The notes under the pieces: model-generated | The model's input: the letters and a program-made list of their open reading frames with translations, nothing else | The model's database searches: none | Told to the model about the DNA's origin: nothing | Position numbers and translations under genes: made by a program | Shown here: piece by piece, positions 9,500 to 20,600 of the stretch | Layout: the number at the start of each line of letters is the position of its first letter | How positions within the stretch are numbered: the stretch's first letter is position 1 | NCBI GenBank assembly: GCA_038277395.1 | Contig: CM076191.1 | Span: 98,877,588-98,941,587 of the forward strand | Reading direction: 5' to 3' | Source of the DNA: Dryocosmus kuriphilus | Taxonomy: Eukaryota; Arthropoda; Insecta; Hymenoptera; Cynipidae | DNA: 64,000 bases

Positions 9500-12400
9500 G
9501 GTGGCTCTTATTTACTCTTGGCAAAAACATTTTTGCGATTTTTTTTAGCGCTACCCCCCAGTTTGGTTCCATTTTATGTAAAAATAATTCCTGTAAAATT
9601 TGAGCTTAATCCGACTAAGGGAAAGGGTGCCTCTGGGCCCTTCAAAATCGAAAAAAAATATATAATTAAAAAAAAATTAATTTAATTTGTTTATCTAGCA
9701 AAATATTGATTATATGCAAAAAAGCTTCATGCAAAAGTTTTAGATCTATTAAAAATGCATATATTTTTATCTACAATTTTTTCTTGTATGACTAACTGTT
9801 TTCGAGAAAAATGCGAAAAAGTATGCTACGAATAAAGCTACTCCAAGTAGTCTAGTAGAGGATAGTCCAGGGGGCTTCCATAAAGCACGTAGCAGTCTTT
9901 TTCTTTTAATCTATCTGTGTCTTCCCTGTTTCCTGAGTGTTCTTGTCCAAGCGCTACCTGGTGTGTGCCTACCTGACAAGAGGGGTACCAATGTACCCCA
10001 TACAAATGTAGTAATATAGTATAGTAATAATATAGTAGTGGCAGTGAGCAGATACAGATACTCAGAGACATACCTGACGCAGTTCTCTCTCGGATATCGG
10101 ATAAGTCAAAACAATTTTTATGTCACAATGTCCTCTGCCCATCTGTTACGTGAGAAAATTTATTTACTTGGATAAAACTAGTACAAAATAACTGGAAATA
10201 AATTGCCATCAAATAAAGATGTTTTAAGTTTATTATTTTTCAATCTTCGTGTTGTGAAGTTAACTTTACGCGAAAGTGTCAGACTAGCATTGCAGCAGGT
10301 TATGGCTTTTTGGGAAAAAGCATGAATTCCAACTCAGGAAGTGAGAAACTGCATCCCAAAATTAAATGCTTGTACCAAGAATGGAGACATCTACAAAAAC
10401 ACGCTGGGAGAAAATCGGAGGCTCATAAGAAAAAAGAAGAAAATTTCAAATCGAAGCTCAAGGATCTTTTCGACATTGCACATGCGAACGCTTTGGAAAA
10501 TATTTCTGTAGAAGAACATAAGCAGTTTTTAATAAATCAAAGGTTAAAGGGTCGACAAGGATTCATGTTCGGAATCGATTACAAGGAAATTCTAAGAGAA
10601 AGAAAAGTTGCAGAACGAGAAGAGATAGCGTTGATGAGAAAGGACCAAAGCAATCTTGAAATTGAACGACTAAGTGAGTAATGTATAAAAAAATTGCAAT
10701 CATGCAATACTCCTAACTTTTTCACATTTCAGTTTTTAAATTTAATTTCGCATCATTAAATCTCTTCATTTTCTTTTGAAGATGAAACTGCCGAATTGAT
10801 GTCATTTAAAAGCAACAGCAGTTTGGAATCAGGTACAGATATAAATGTATCAGTTACTGGAAAATCCACGGATAATATTGTGGTAGAAACTCCTCTCCCA
10901 GGAGATAAAGGATTAGAATTTTCATCACCAAAAGCAAAACAGGCGAGAGGGAGCCGTACACTAGTGACTCCCAAGCTTGCTGCGGCCTTAGAAAAATGTA
11001 AAATCAGTGACAGGGATGCAGCTCATGTTCTGATTGCAACTACCGAGGCACTAGTCCATGATGTCCAGGATTTTGTCATTAACAGGTCATCCATTCACAG
11101 TGCAAGAGAAAAAATACGGGAAGAAAAAAGAAAAAAAAGAAAAGATTGTGTTAAAGCATTAGTTTTTGATACAACAGCATCGAATACTGGGAGGCGTGCG
11201 TTTTGATAGAAAATTTTTTAGGAAAAGATCTTGTGTACTTTGCTTGTAGACATCATATATATGAAGTTATTCTTAGAAGCGTTTTCGAGGAAAAAATGGG
11301 CAAAACTACAGGTCCGACTGTACTGACCTTTAAAAACTTTCAAAAGGCTTTGTCTGGAATCAATGCTCATAATTTCCGATTAGGGATTGAATACGAAAAG
11401 GTCAAAGTACACTTTAATCAGGGTGAAGTATCTCGAACCCTTGACTTTGTTAAAAATACTTTGAAAGAATATCAGCCTAGAGACGATTATAGGGAATTTT
11501 TGGAATTAGTAATAATTTTATTTGGCGAAGTACCACCTCGTGGATTTATTGCTTGAAAGTCTTTCTCTTTCGTCGTGAATTTGTATTAGCTTCAGAAGAA
11601 GAGAATGCGATATGCGATATTTGTATTTTTATTGTTAGTCTGTACGTCGAAGCATGGTTTTGTGCTCCCTCTGCAACTGGAGCACCTTATCTTGATTTCA
11701 GGGGTTTGCCAAAACTTTATGAATATAAAGCTGTCGATTCCGGTATCTCTCGTGTTGCATTAAGAAAGCTAATGAATCATTTATGGTATTTAAGCTCTGA
11801 AACTGTCGCATTAGCTTGCTTTGATCCAAAATTGTCATCAGAATCAAAAATCAAGATGGTCAGTGCTTTGAATCGCGAAACAGAACCATTAAATGAAAAT
11901 GTGAAGCGAGTAAAAGTTCAAATCGATGAAATCCCAGAAATTATTAACAATTGAATTGAGCAATTCGTTTCTGCTGACACTAAACGATTTTTCGAAAGAT
12001 TTAACTTGAATGATGAATTCCTTAGGATAGAAGCGTCGACGTGGACTAAAAATGAAAGTTTTGTTCAGGGATTAGTTAATAAGTAAATTGAAAGTTGTGA
12101 ATGATTCGGCTGAGAGAGGCGTTGAGTTTATGGAAGAATATAACAAATTATTTACGAAAAACGAACAACAGAAACAGTATGTGCTTCAGATTGTCAATGA
12201 ATATCGCCGAAAGTATCCAGGTTATAAAAAAGAGTCATTGTCTAAGCGTCAAGATTCGTAGTAAAAACAAATGATTTTCGAATTTTTCTCGGAAAAGGTT
12301 AGTCGCACGAGAAAAAGTCGTGGACAATAATATGTGCATTTTGAATAGATTTACAACTTTTGTATGAAGCTTTTTTTATATATTTAAAATTTCGCAAAAT

Positions 12401-12582
12401 AAACAAATAAAATTGGATTTTTCTTTAATTATATGGATTTTTTATGTTCAAGGGCCAAGGGACACCCTTTCCCTTAGTCCGATTAAGCTCAACTTTTGCA
12501 GAAATTATTTCTACATAAAATAGAATCAAACTGGGGGGTAGCGTGAAGAAAAGTCAATCTTTGAAAATAAGAGCCACCCTAA
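9496..12582 (+). mobile_element. TIR DNA transposon, TTAGGGTGGCTC ends, about 3.1 kb
   Basis: The ends TTAGGGTGGCTCTTATTT and GAGCCACCCTAA belong to inverted repeats of about 150 bp that also share CTACCCCCCAGTTTG and CGACTAAGGGAAAGGGTG. TA repeats flank both sides and hide the target duplication. It contains one split gene (10310-12261). The foldback element at 60155-61192 has a similar TTAGGGTG terminus in TA-rich DNA and may be a distant non-autonomous relative. I do not assign a superfamily. Confidence 0.85.
10310..12261 (+). pseudogene. Putative transposase gene of the TTAGGGTGG element, two exons, broken
   Basis: Exon 1 runs from the ATG at 10310 to 10673. A GTGAGT donor (10674) and a polypyrimidine-AG acceptor (10780-10781) bound a 108-nt intron, and the frame joins cleanly. 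Exon 2 contains KALVFDTTASNTG, then after a frameshift near 11188 CVLIENFLGKDL and YFACRHHIYEVILRSVFEEK. Next come FGEVPPRG, a gap with stops near 11555, ICIFIVSLYVEAWF, NHLWYLSSETVALACFD, NLNDEFLRIEASTW, and finally VVNDSAERGVEFMEEYN with the stop at 12259. I recognise this as an uncharacterised protein family widespread in insects. Its place between TIRs implies a transposase role, which is inference. Frameshifts and stops make this copy dead. Confidence 0.75.
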
Positions 12583-12610
12583 TATATATACAATATATAT
12601 ATATATATAT

Positions 12611-13566
12611 TGTAACCCTCGACTTTTTGAGGTTTTGTTCATACAAGATATTTTTATAATTTTCTTTATTTTATTTTCTAATCAGGGGTCTTTTACGAGA
12701 GTAAGAATAAGATTTTGATTCCGTTTATATATAGAACAATTTATTTAGAAAATCCTATTCTAATTGTGGTACATCAAGTAAGCCCTAGTAAAACTAGTTA
12801 AAGATTTCTTCGAAGAATTATCATCTAATTATTCAATGAACGAGATTTCGTTTCTCACTTATAAAGTAACGTATCTTTAAATCTTTATTTTATTAATCTC
12901 CTTTATGAACTTTAATACTGGAACATTTTTCTTTATTTTATAGATCATACAATAAATCAGTCGAGTGAGTTTAAGTACAATGTTTTCTCTTACTTCTATA
13001 AAATGATTGATCTCTTGATCTTTGATTTTAATCTCTATTAAAAAACAGAACAATGGTTTATTTTATTCAATACAGTGAATTCTCTCTATGACAATTTACC
13101 CCGACGAAGCGTTGGAGATACTCAGATACGAGAAACCAAACTAGAAAATCCTAGGCACCTTAGTAATCGACAAGCTCGTTTACGAAGGTTCCTAGGGACT
13201 CTCTTTGTTGACCCGAGGAGCGAACTCGGAAAGAGAAGTGAACTTCTCTTCCTGCACACTTCTCAAGCCAACCAAGTCCAGGAGATGGTGTAAGAGGTAG
13301 AGAGTGAACTCTCTACTCCACACCAAGTCGCAAGAGCTGACTTTTGCTTGTGGCTCGTATCTGAGCCACCCACCCAACTGGCAAGACTACATATTTTTTG
13401 TCCTTTTATAGGGCACCTCCGTAATTCGCCCACACGTTTCTCCCTTCGAGGCTGTGGCTAGTAGATATGTAGTCTCGCGTGCGTCAATGTTACGTCGTAC
13501 CCAGTGACTCTCCTGTAAGGAGGGGTAGCCTATCCTTAGGTGTCGTTAATGAAAATGCAGGTTTCA
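12611..13566 (-). mobile_element. Solo LTR of a gypsy-type element
   Basis: Read on the minus strand it begins TGAAACCTGC and ends GGGTTACA, with the TG...CA ends typical of LTRs. ATAT flanks it on both sides (12607-12610 and 13567-13570), a 4-bp target duplication. Its ends and a stretch with repeated GAGTAGAGAGTTCACTCTC-like text resemble the LTR at 21478-22862 (TGAAACCTCG...GGGTTACA), so it is probably a related family. No internal domain is present, so it arose by LTR-LTR recombination. Confidence 0.75.
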
Positions 13567-13575
13567 ATATATGTA

Positions 13576-14697
13576 TACGAGGTGTATTCAAAAAGTAAGG
13601 TGACTTTTCAAATTTCGCAGGCTACGTACATTCGATCTTTAATTTTTTTTTATTTTATATTTGCACACTTGTCCCGAACATATGTGCACAGTTCCAAGTG
13701 TATAGCATTTTTAGTTTGTTTGTGAGAGGCGTAAAGGTTAGAAGTGTTTGGTGTGATCTTCGATTTTCTGTTGTCGAAAAAAATGTATCAGAGATTAAAA
13801 TGTTTAGATTTAATAACTCTTTCACCCACTGCACCATATAGTATAGTATAGTATAGTATAGAATGGTATATTGTAGTCAGATTGACTGTTTATAACTTCA
13901 AGTTTATTTTACTGAAGTTCACACTCGATTCCATGCCTCCAAATTACATCATTCTTGTGTCGGTTACCATACCTTTATATTTGCATTAGACCGTACTCTC
14001 TTCATTGATCAAAGATTTTAAATAACCTATTCCTGGTGTAATCTCTTCCAAGAAGGCCGAGAAGACACCAATGACAAATCTCGCTCTGGACGCCCCAACA
14101 CGTCAATAAATGATGAAAGTGTTGAAGAAGTGAAGAATGTGGTGTTGGAGAATCGTCGAATTACTGTTAGAGAAGGTGCTGAAGACGTCGGCATCTCGGT
14201 TGACTCGTGCCATGCAATTTTTTCCGATATTTGGGCATGAAAAGTGTGGCAGCCAAATCTGTTCCGAAACTGCTTAATTTTGACCAAAAGAACCGTCGAA
14301 CGAAAATCGCTCAAGAGCTGTTAAATGACGTCAATAATGATCCTGATATGCTCAAAAGGGTTATAACCGGTGACGAATCATGCATATACGCTTATGACGT
14401 CGAAAACAAAGCCCAATCGTCCCCCTGCGACTTTTTCCTGTTCCCAAAACTGAAGAGACCCATGAAAGGATGGAGATTTGCAACGATTGAGGAGATAAAG
14501 AATGCATCGTTGGAAGAACTCAAGGCTATACCAAAACATGCTTATCAGAAGTGTTTTAAGGATTGGAAAAAGCGTTGGCACAAGTGTGTTATATCTCAGG
14601 AGGGTTATTTTGAAGGGGGAAACATAATAATTGATGAATAAATAAATATTTTTTCGTAAAAATTAAAAGTTACCTTACTTTTTTAACACACCTCGTA
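13576..14697 (+). mobile_element. mariner element, internally deleted
   Basis: The inverted ends are TACGAGGTGTATTCAAAAAG and its partner CACACCTCGTA, flanked by TA target duplications (13574-13575 and 14698-14699). The 1.1-kb length is a little short of a full 1.3-kb mariner. It contains a broken transposase (14030-14641). It is the right-most element of the cluster that splits the LINE. Confidence 0.9.
14030..14641 (+). pseudogene. mariner transposase, deleted and frameshifted
   Basis: The N-terminal helix-turn-helix part is seen as SRSGRPNTSINDESVEEVK and NRRITVREGAEDVGIS (14070-14200). A different frame from 14207 gives SVPKLLNFDQKNRR and GDESCIYAYDVENKAQSS, whose first catalytic Asp is in the GDES motif. 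The frame then jumps directly to PCDFFLFPKLKRPMKG and SLEELKAIPKHAYQKCF, and ends at FEGGNIIIDE with a stop at 14639. The segment with the second catalytic Asp is deleted at about 14415, so the enzyme cannot be active. A cut-and-paste TA-targeting transposase in origin. Confidence 0.88.
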
Positions 14698-14711
14698 TAT
14701 ATGTATATATT

Positions 14712-15531
14712 TTATTTATTCATGACAGCTGATAGACCGGATTCTCAAAGGTATAGAAACCCTAAAACAACTGATTAGGAAACTGACAGGGAGGATCTCA
14801 CTGATTTGTTGGGTAATATAGCATGTAGGATCGATTCTGTTGAACAAATAGATTTTGCGGTTGATATCGTACAAAAAGCTGTGAGCAAGGCGTACGAAGA
14901 CAACTGTGTTTCTAGCCTTGAAGTCTTGAGAAAGGAAACAAAAATCCTTTTTAACAGGGCTAAAAAAACAAAAAAATGGAAATTGCATAGGGCGACTTAA
15001 ATAAGATACATCAATGAGATACAACATGCTAGGAGGGACGCATGCAGGGATTAATGTCAGGGAATCGAGAATATACCTGACATGGATAGATTCCAGAGAA
15101 CCTTAAGGGGCAACTCATCATGCGAACTGAGGGCACTAATGTTGCCATCAGGCAAAATGGCTAAGACGACTGATGAAATCCTAGGAAACCTTATACATGT
15201 ATACTTCCTGGGTTCGAAGTTGGATTATACGACTGAGGGGGCGGTCTATGAAGGTATACCCCTCAGGAGAACCAAGCAAGCGAATCAAAATGGAAGATTG
15301 GAGAGTAGCTAGTCGTATAGTCACTCAGTTTAAAGTTAGATGGGTAGTAGAGCAATTCAAACCATTTAAGTCCACAGTAGATGTCGGTATATTCCCTGCG
15401 TTGATACAGGAAGAAATAAAATCCTTGGCGTTTCCGATGTGTAGCATATTTAGAACCTGCTTAGCAACGAGATATACGACTCTGGCTTGGAGGAAGGTTA
15501 AGAAAATTTTTATCTCTAAATCAAGTCGGGG
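14712..15531 (+). pseudogene. LINE ORF2 middle part: linker and start of reverse transcriptase
   Basis: This continues the LINE after the insertion cluster. Visible strings are RYRNPKTTD, RIDSVEQIDFAVDIVQKAV, SKAYEDNC, then the NRAKKTKKWKLHR linker, LMLPSGKMAKTTDEIL, and the RT N-terminus VRWVVEQFKPFKSTVDVGIF followed by LAWRKVKKIFISKSSRG. Several stops and frameshifts are present. The frame is cut at 15531 by the RTE element and resumes exactly at 19122 with KSGRGTYYEAKLLKPINL, which completes the usual PKPGR...Y..AK..RPI motif. Confidence 0.88.
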
Positions 15532-15539
15532 TCTGCTCG

Positions 15540-16180
15540 GTGGGTTCCTGTCACCACTACGCAGCGCGTCCTCAGCTTGCGGATAGAGGAAAGGCCTCTG
15601 AGGTTGAACAGCTTCTGATGTTAACTGCAAATACAAGAATAAGCAGTTGCGGACAGCCGGTAGGAACCAGTCGTGTGTGTGGTGAGCTCATACTGGTAGA
15701 AAATAGGTACGCGACAGCCATGATATGGAAGGACTCACCCTTTCGCGTCCATACGCAATCGGTGGGTTCTATCAAGCCGAGGCGCAGCATGTATCCACCT
15801 AGAAACACTACCCGAACCAAAACTAAAAATATTGTAAGGGGAAATCCTGGTGCATTATTGGACACCACAGAGATGACACTGTCTGCAAGAGATGTGTGGA
15901 ATGATTCGCCTATAGGGTCAACGTGGTATTGACGACAGTGTGGCGCACTGCCTTGGAGGGGGAAGTTAGGATACGAGAGAGAAACCGTAATGTGTCTGAC
16001 GAAATGCTGACATGGTCCTTATCAAAGTCGGAAAGCTCCCATACTTAGACCTAGGGAGGTATATGAGTTATCACTCCTGGGACGGTGGACTCACCTGCGA
16101 TCGGAACAGGATCTTTAACGTGCAGATTTTCTTAAAACTATCATGGCTAATTTCCAAAAACAAACAACTACAATAAAATA
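15540..16180 (+). other. RTE 5' leader with uncharacterised ORF
   Basis: A 130-codon open frame at 15540-15932 contains QLLMLTANTRISSCG and FRVHTQSVGSIKPRRSMYPP. I do not recognise it. Its place just inside the target duplication and ahead of the endonuclease makes it RTE 5' UTR or a short ORF1-like region. Confidence 0.45.
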
Positions 16181-16184
16181 TCTT

Positions 16185-16960
16185 AAGGCGGGAACTCTGA
16201 ACGCGTAGCCTAAATACTGGCGGATTTAGCGAACTCATTGAGACAGCAAAGAGACACGACATTGATATAATAGCACCTCAAGAAACCTGCTGGCCGGGCG
16301 AGTACGCATCATTCTCTAAGGATAACTACACTCTTCACTATGGGGGAGCTAAAGGGCGCAAACTGGGGACCGGGTTTCTTATTAATAAACGAATTTCGCA
16401 AGCGGTTACCGATATGCAATTCATGTACTAAAGGGTAATTTCTGCAAACAGGTGCTAATCAACGTGCACTGCCCTACCGAGGGCAAAGACGATGATACTA
16501 AATATATTTTTTACGAAACAATCGAACAAGTTTCTGCCAAGTTCTCGAGGTTTGACGCAAACATATTATTGGGAGATTTCATCGCGAAAATTAGAAAAGA
16601 ACCGATGTAGACCTACAATAGGGTCAGAAATCTTGCATGACGTCATAAATGATAATGAGACTAGAGTAATAAACTTTGCAGCTTCAAAAAACCTCGCTGT
16701 CAAAAGCACATATTTCAAGCGTAAAAATATACATAAGGCCACCTGGACATCACCAGATGGTATCACTCGCAATCAGAATGATCACGTTTTAATTGACAGC
16801 AGACGTCATACAAACATTCTCGATGTAAGATCGTACAATGGAGCAGATTTAAATTAAGACCACTTGCTCGTGATAGTAAAACTAAGATCTAGACAAGCGT
16901 TAAGTAAGAAAATTAGCCCCCCAGAGCCAACAGTCCATTTTAATACAGATAAGTTTAAAA
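16185..16960 (+). pseudogene. RTE endonuclease domain (EEP), broken
   Basis: The translation in shifting frames shows IAPQETCWPGEYASF, GRKLGTGFLINK, INVHCPTEGKDDDTK, ILLGDFIAKI (normally GDFNAK), NKNLAVKSTYF-like text, HKATWTSPDG, NDHVLIDSRRHTNILDVRS and finally a stop codon where the Ser of SDH should be, followed by DH. This is the RTE/CFDP2-type endonuclease that nicks the target. The Asn-to-Ile change and the stops make it inactive. Confidence 0.85.
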
Positions 16961-17066
16961 TACCAACAGAAACATTGAAGTATCAAGTAAAGATTCCTAA
17001 CAGTTTCGATGCTCTTCAATAACAAAGAGCCGATAGGGATAGTTGTGAAGAGGACCCGGAAATCCT

Positions 17067-18450
17067 GTGGGGCAATATGAAAGAGGCGATAAAGACAGCC
17101 GCGACAAGTACTATAGGTTTAAAGAAAGTAACAAAAGTAAACCGTGGTTCAACGAAGATTGCAAACTATGGTTTGAAAAGCGAACAGAGGCCAAACTAAT
17201 TAGTTTACAAAATAAGTGCGATCAAACGCATAAGAAGTATCTCGAGATCAGTAAAAGTACAAATAGGTTTTACAGATCCAAGAAAAGGGAGTGGGAAAAG
17301 AATAAAATACTAGCAATGCACACGCATAATAAGCAAAATAATCCGCGTGAGATGTACAGGGGAATCAATTTCATAAGGAAAGGCTTTCAAATTAGAACGG
17401 AAGTAATGAGGGACAAAAATGGCATTCTAGTTGCTGATGCAACAGAAAGACTAAATTTATGGAAAAACTATTTTGATAAGCTATTGAACGTGCGCGAAGC
17501 CCCCGTGGAAGTTAATCTCGGTGAAATCCACACTGCTGATCTACTAATTGATGAGCATACTGACAAAGAAATAGAAATGTCCATAAAGAAGTTGAAAAAT
17601 AACAAAGCCGCGGGCATTGACGACCTACCGTCAGAACTAATAAAAAATGGGGGCCCTCGTCTCACATGGCAAGTTTTTTAATTAATACGCGAAATCTGGA
17701 AAACAGAACGCATGCCGGAGGATTGGAATACCTCTATTATTATATCCATTTTTAAGAAAGGCGATAAAACAAACTGTAACAATTAATTATCGGGGAATTT
17801 CACTTGTGCCCTCGTGCCATAAGATTCTGTCCAATGTAATCTTAAGTAGGCTAACCCCTTTTGCTGAGGAAATCATTGGGGATTACCAGTGTGGATTCCG
17901 CCGAAACCGGTCGACAAGCTATCCAATGTTTACAATTAGACACCTGTTAGAAAAGAAAGGGGAATTTAATGAAGCAATACCTCAGCTATTTATCGACTTC
18001 AGAAAAGATTACGACTCTATTATACGTGCACGAATGTACTGGATTCTGAAGTTCTTGAGTGTACCAAGGAAATTGGTTTAGACTTATCGAAGTTTGCTTA
18101 AGCGGCAGAAGGGGTCGAATACGCGTAAACGAAAGTTTATCTGAAGAGTTTTTGATCCATGATGGCTTGAAATAGGGCGACGCGCTTTCGTGCGTCCTTT
18201 TCAACTTAGTTTTAGAATACGTGGTGAGAGAAGTATAAAGGAATCCGTCCTTTGCTATCCTCAATGGGATAATACAAATTCTGGAATATGTGGATGATCT
18301 CGACTTATCGGGGGATGATAAAGAAACGGTAGCTAGAAATGCAGAAATATCGATCACAAAAGCCAGGGAAATAGGTTTAGAAATTAGGGAATCGAAGACA
18401 AAATACTTGACCGTCGACAGATCAGAACAAAGCAATGAAGGGGGGGGGGG
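17067..18450 (+). pseudogene. RTE reverse transcriptase, broken
   Basis: An open frame at 17067-17681 carries the linker KPWFNEDCKLWFEKRTEA and the RT start IKKLKNNKAAGIDDLPSEL. After frameshifts come [19 protein letters not shown], then 17806-18081 with GDYQCGFRRNRSTSY and LFIDFRKDYDSI (catalytic Asp). Next come a stop-broken DGLK-GDALSCVLFN and the YVDDLDLSGDD catalytic box near 18295. A run of ten G at 18440 marks another frameshift. In origin it copies RTE RNA into DNA at the nick. Confidence 0.9.
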
Positions 18451-18456
18451 GGTCTA

Positions 18457-19110
18457 ATGGCCGGAAATATGAAATTTGAAAGAGTTAATGAGTTTAAATA
18501 CCTCGGGACTATTATAAATAGCGGCAATAACATTAAAACAGAAATAAACAGGCGGTTGCACTCTGAAAATGAGTGCTACTATGCAACAAATACATTGCTA
18601 AAATCGCGATGGTTATCTAGAAATATCAAAGTAAGAATTTACAAAACGATAATAATGCCAATCCTCATGTACGGGCGCAAAACGTGGGCGCTGACGAAAG
18701 GAGAGGAGAACAGGTTTACATTATTCGAAAATAAAGTACTTAGAAAAATATATGGCCCAAGAAGGGACGAGGAGACTGGCGAATGGAGAAAACTGCATAA
18801 TGATGAGCTGCATGCTGTCTACGGGTCATTAAATATTAATAGAGTAATGAAAGGGCGCAAATTAAGCAGGGCCGGATATGCAGCAAGAATGGGCAACGAA
18901 ATAACAGTTGCGCAAGTTTTAAGAGGGAAACCGATTAGTAAGAGACCTCTAGGCAGGCCGAGAAATAGATGGGAGAAAAACGTAAGGGACGATCTAAAAG
19001 AGCTAGGACATGATTATTTAAACTGGATGGAGGATGCACAGGATAGAGATGTGTGGCGGTTCTGGGTAGCTGGGGCAATGAACTTCCGAGTTCTCAAAGC
19101 TACACTATAA
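18457..19110 (+). CDS. RTE C-terminal domain, 217-codon open frame
   Basis: The uninterrupted frame starts just after the RT box with FERVNEFKYLGTIINSG and contains NTLLKSRWLSRNIKVRIYKT, MPILMYGRKTWALTKGEENR, RKIYGPRRD, ITVAQVLRGK, RPLGRPRNRWEKNVRDDL and ends LNWMEDAQDRDVWR. These are the conserved thumb and tail motifs of RTE-type ORF2. The stop at 19108-19110 merges with the TAA tail. It is the C-terminus of ORF2, not a separate gene. Confidence 0.9.
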   Translation: MAGNMKFERVNEFKYLGTIINSGNNIKTEINRRLHSENECYYATNTLLKSRWLSRNIKVRIYKTIIMPILMYGRKTWALTKGEENRFTLFENKVLRKIYGPRRDEETGEWRKLHNDELHAVYGSLNINRVMKGRKLSRAGYAARMGNEITVAQVLRGKPISKRPLGRPRNRWEKNVRDDLKELGHDYLNWMEDAQDRDVWRFWVAGAMNFRVLKATL

Positions 19111-19121
19111 TAATAATAATA

Positions 19122-20600
19122 AAATCAGGTCGGGGTACCTACTATGAGGCCAAACTCTTAAAACCTATCAACTTAACATTATTTGTGATGAAAACACTTG
19201 AAAAATTAATGGACCTTTATATGAAAGAGGAAATTCTACCAGAAAGACCTCTACATAGTAATCAATTAGCTTTCCAAAAAGGCAGACCTACAGTAGATGC
19301 TCTTCACGCATTTACTTACCGTGATTAAATCACGCTGTGGAAAGGTGAAGTAGCTATTACAGCATTTTTAGACATAGAAGGAATTTCTAGTAATACCCCA
19401 AAAGAATACATATACGATCTGCTAAACAACATGCAGTTAATGACACTGTTAAGTAGTGGATACGCTCCATGTTGAAAAGTAGGACGGTACATGCCTTATT
19501 ACATGGTAATGCAATGAAAGCAAAAGTTTCAAGAGGGTGCCCACAGCAAGGGGTTTTATCATCCACCCAATGGGCACTTGTCATACCCGAATCAGGATTT
19601 TACGCTCAGGGATATATAGATGACCTAGTGATCCTAGTGATGGATAAACATGAGAGCACTTTAGTGGAAGTCATGCAATCTGCAATCAACATAGTTGAAC
19701 AATGGTGCAGAAACCGTTCGCTATCCGTTAACCCGGATAAAATGGAATTAATGATTTTTACCAGAAGAAAGAAACTTCCAGACCTTAGAAGACCCAAATG
19801 TCTGTGGCAGGGAATAGAATATTTAAAATCAGCGAAATATTTGGGTCTCAAATTTAACCCTAAGTTAACCTGGAAACTCCACGTTTATTTCACGGACAAG
19901 AAGGCTAAGGTGGCCTTCTCGGCCTGTCGAAGTGCCATAGGAAAAACTTGTGGCTTAAAACCCAAAATCACTTACTGGTTATATACAATCATGGTCAGAT
20001 CTATAATATCATATGCATCCGTGAACTGATTACCAAGAACTGGACTTATCAGTACCAGAAAGCAACTAGAAGGTTCACAAAGAGCTTTCTGTTATTCGAT
20101 CACGAATGCTATGAGAACTACATCAACAGCAGGCACGGAGATCATCTTGGGCATCCGGAGGAAAATTCAGTGTTACTAAGGTGAATAGCTTACGCGATAT
20201 CAGTGAATGTATGAATGTTGTGCGAGGATACTATTCTCCCCATGCAGATTGATACCATGAAGCAGAGATATTCCTTTATGAAACCCTTAAAAGTGGTATT
20301 CCCTAAAAGAGAGAAATGGCACGATTAACTAAAAAGGAAGGAATTATTCAAACCGGAACGCTTCATCTGGTATATAGATTATTCCAAAGACTCCTAGGGA
20401 ACTGGGGCTGGGGAACATGGGAAGATACCTAGGGCTGAAATTTCAATAGCACTGGGCGTTATGGAATGAACCCCACGGAGGCGGTCGAGGAGAAGATTCT
20501 GCCTGATATACGAGACGCTACAAACACAATGATGCCATCCCGCGTACACGAAAGAAGGTTGAAATGCAGCATTATACAGTTTTACTTTTATACAATTGAC
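19122..20600 (+). pseudogene. LINE ORF2 3' part: reverse transcriptase and RNase H remnant
   Basis: Continuation of the older LINE. RT motifs are LHSNQLAFQKGRPTVDALHA, AFLDIEG (catalytic Asp), RGCPQQGVLSSTQWALV, GFYAQGYIDDLVIL (YIDD box), EQWCRNRSLSVNPDKMELM and YLGLKFNPKLTWKLH. Then come GKTCGLKPKITYWLYT, SYASV and AMRTTSTAGTEIILGI. An RNase H start, IWYIDYSKDS...GTGAGEHG, lies near 20360-20430 and is cut soon after. Stops at several points, including after AFTYRD at 19326. The 3' end near 20600 is uncertain. Confidence 0.88.

Larger units (their letters stand above)
15532..19121 (+). mobile_element. RTE-clade LINE, near full length
   Basis: A 3.59-kb non-LTR element flanked by a 14-bp target duplication: AAATCAAGTCGGGG at 15518-15531 and AAATCAGGTCGGGG at 19122-19135, one mismatch. 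It has a 5' leader (15532-16180), an endonuclease (16185-16960), a reverse transcriptase (17067-18450) and the typical RTE C-terminal domain ending at 19110. It finishes in a short TAA-repeat tail, the RTE hallmark. It inserted into the RT gene of the older LINE. Confidence 0.92.

Noticed and set aside
9346..9603. ORF rich in Tyr-Ile dipeptides
   Set aside because: It reads through the TA microsatellite. Only its first codons belong to the shifted LINE endonuclease frame.
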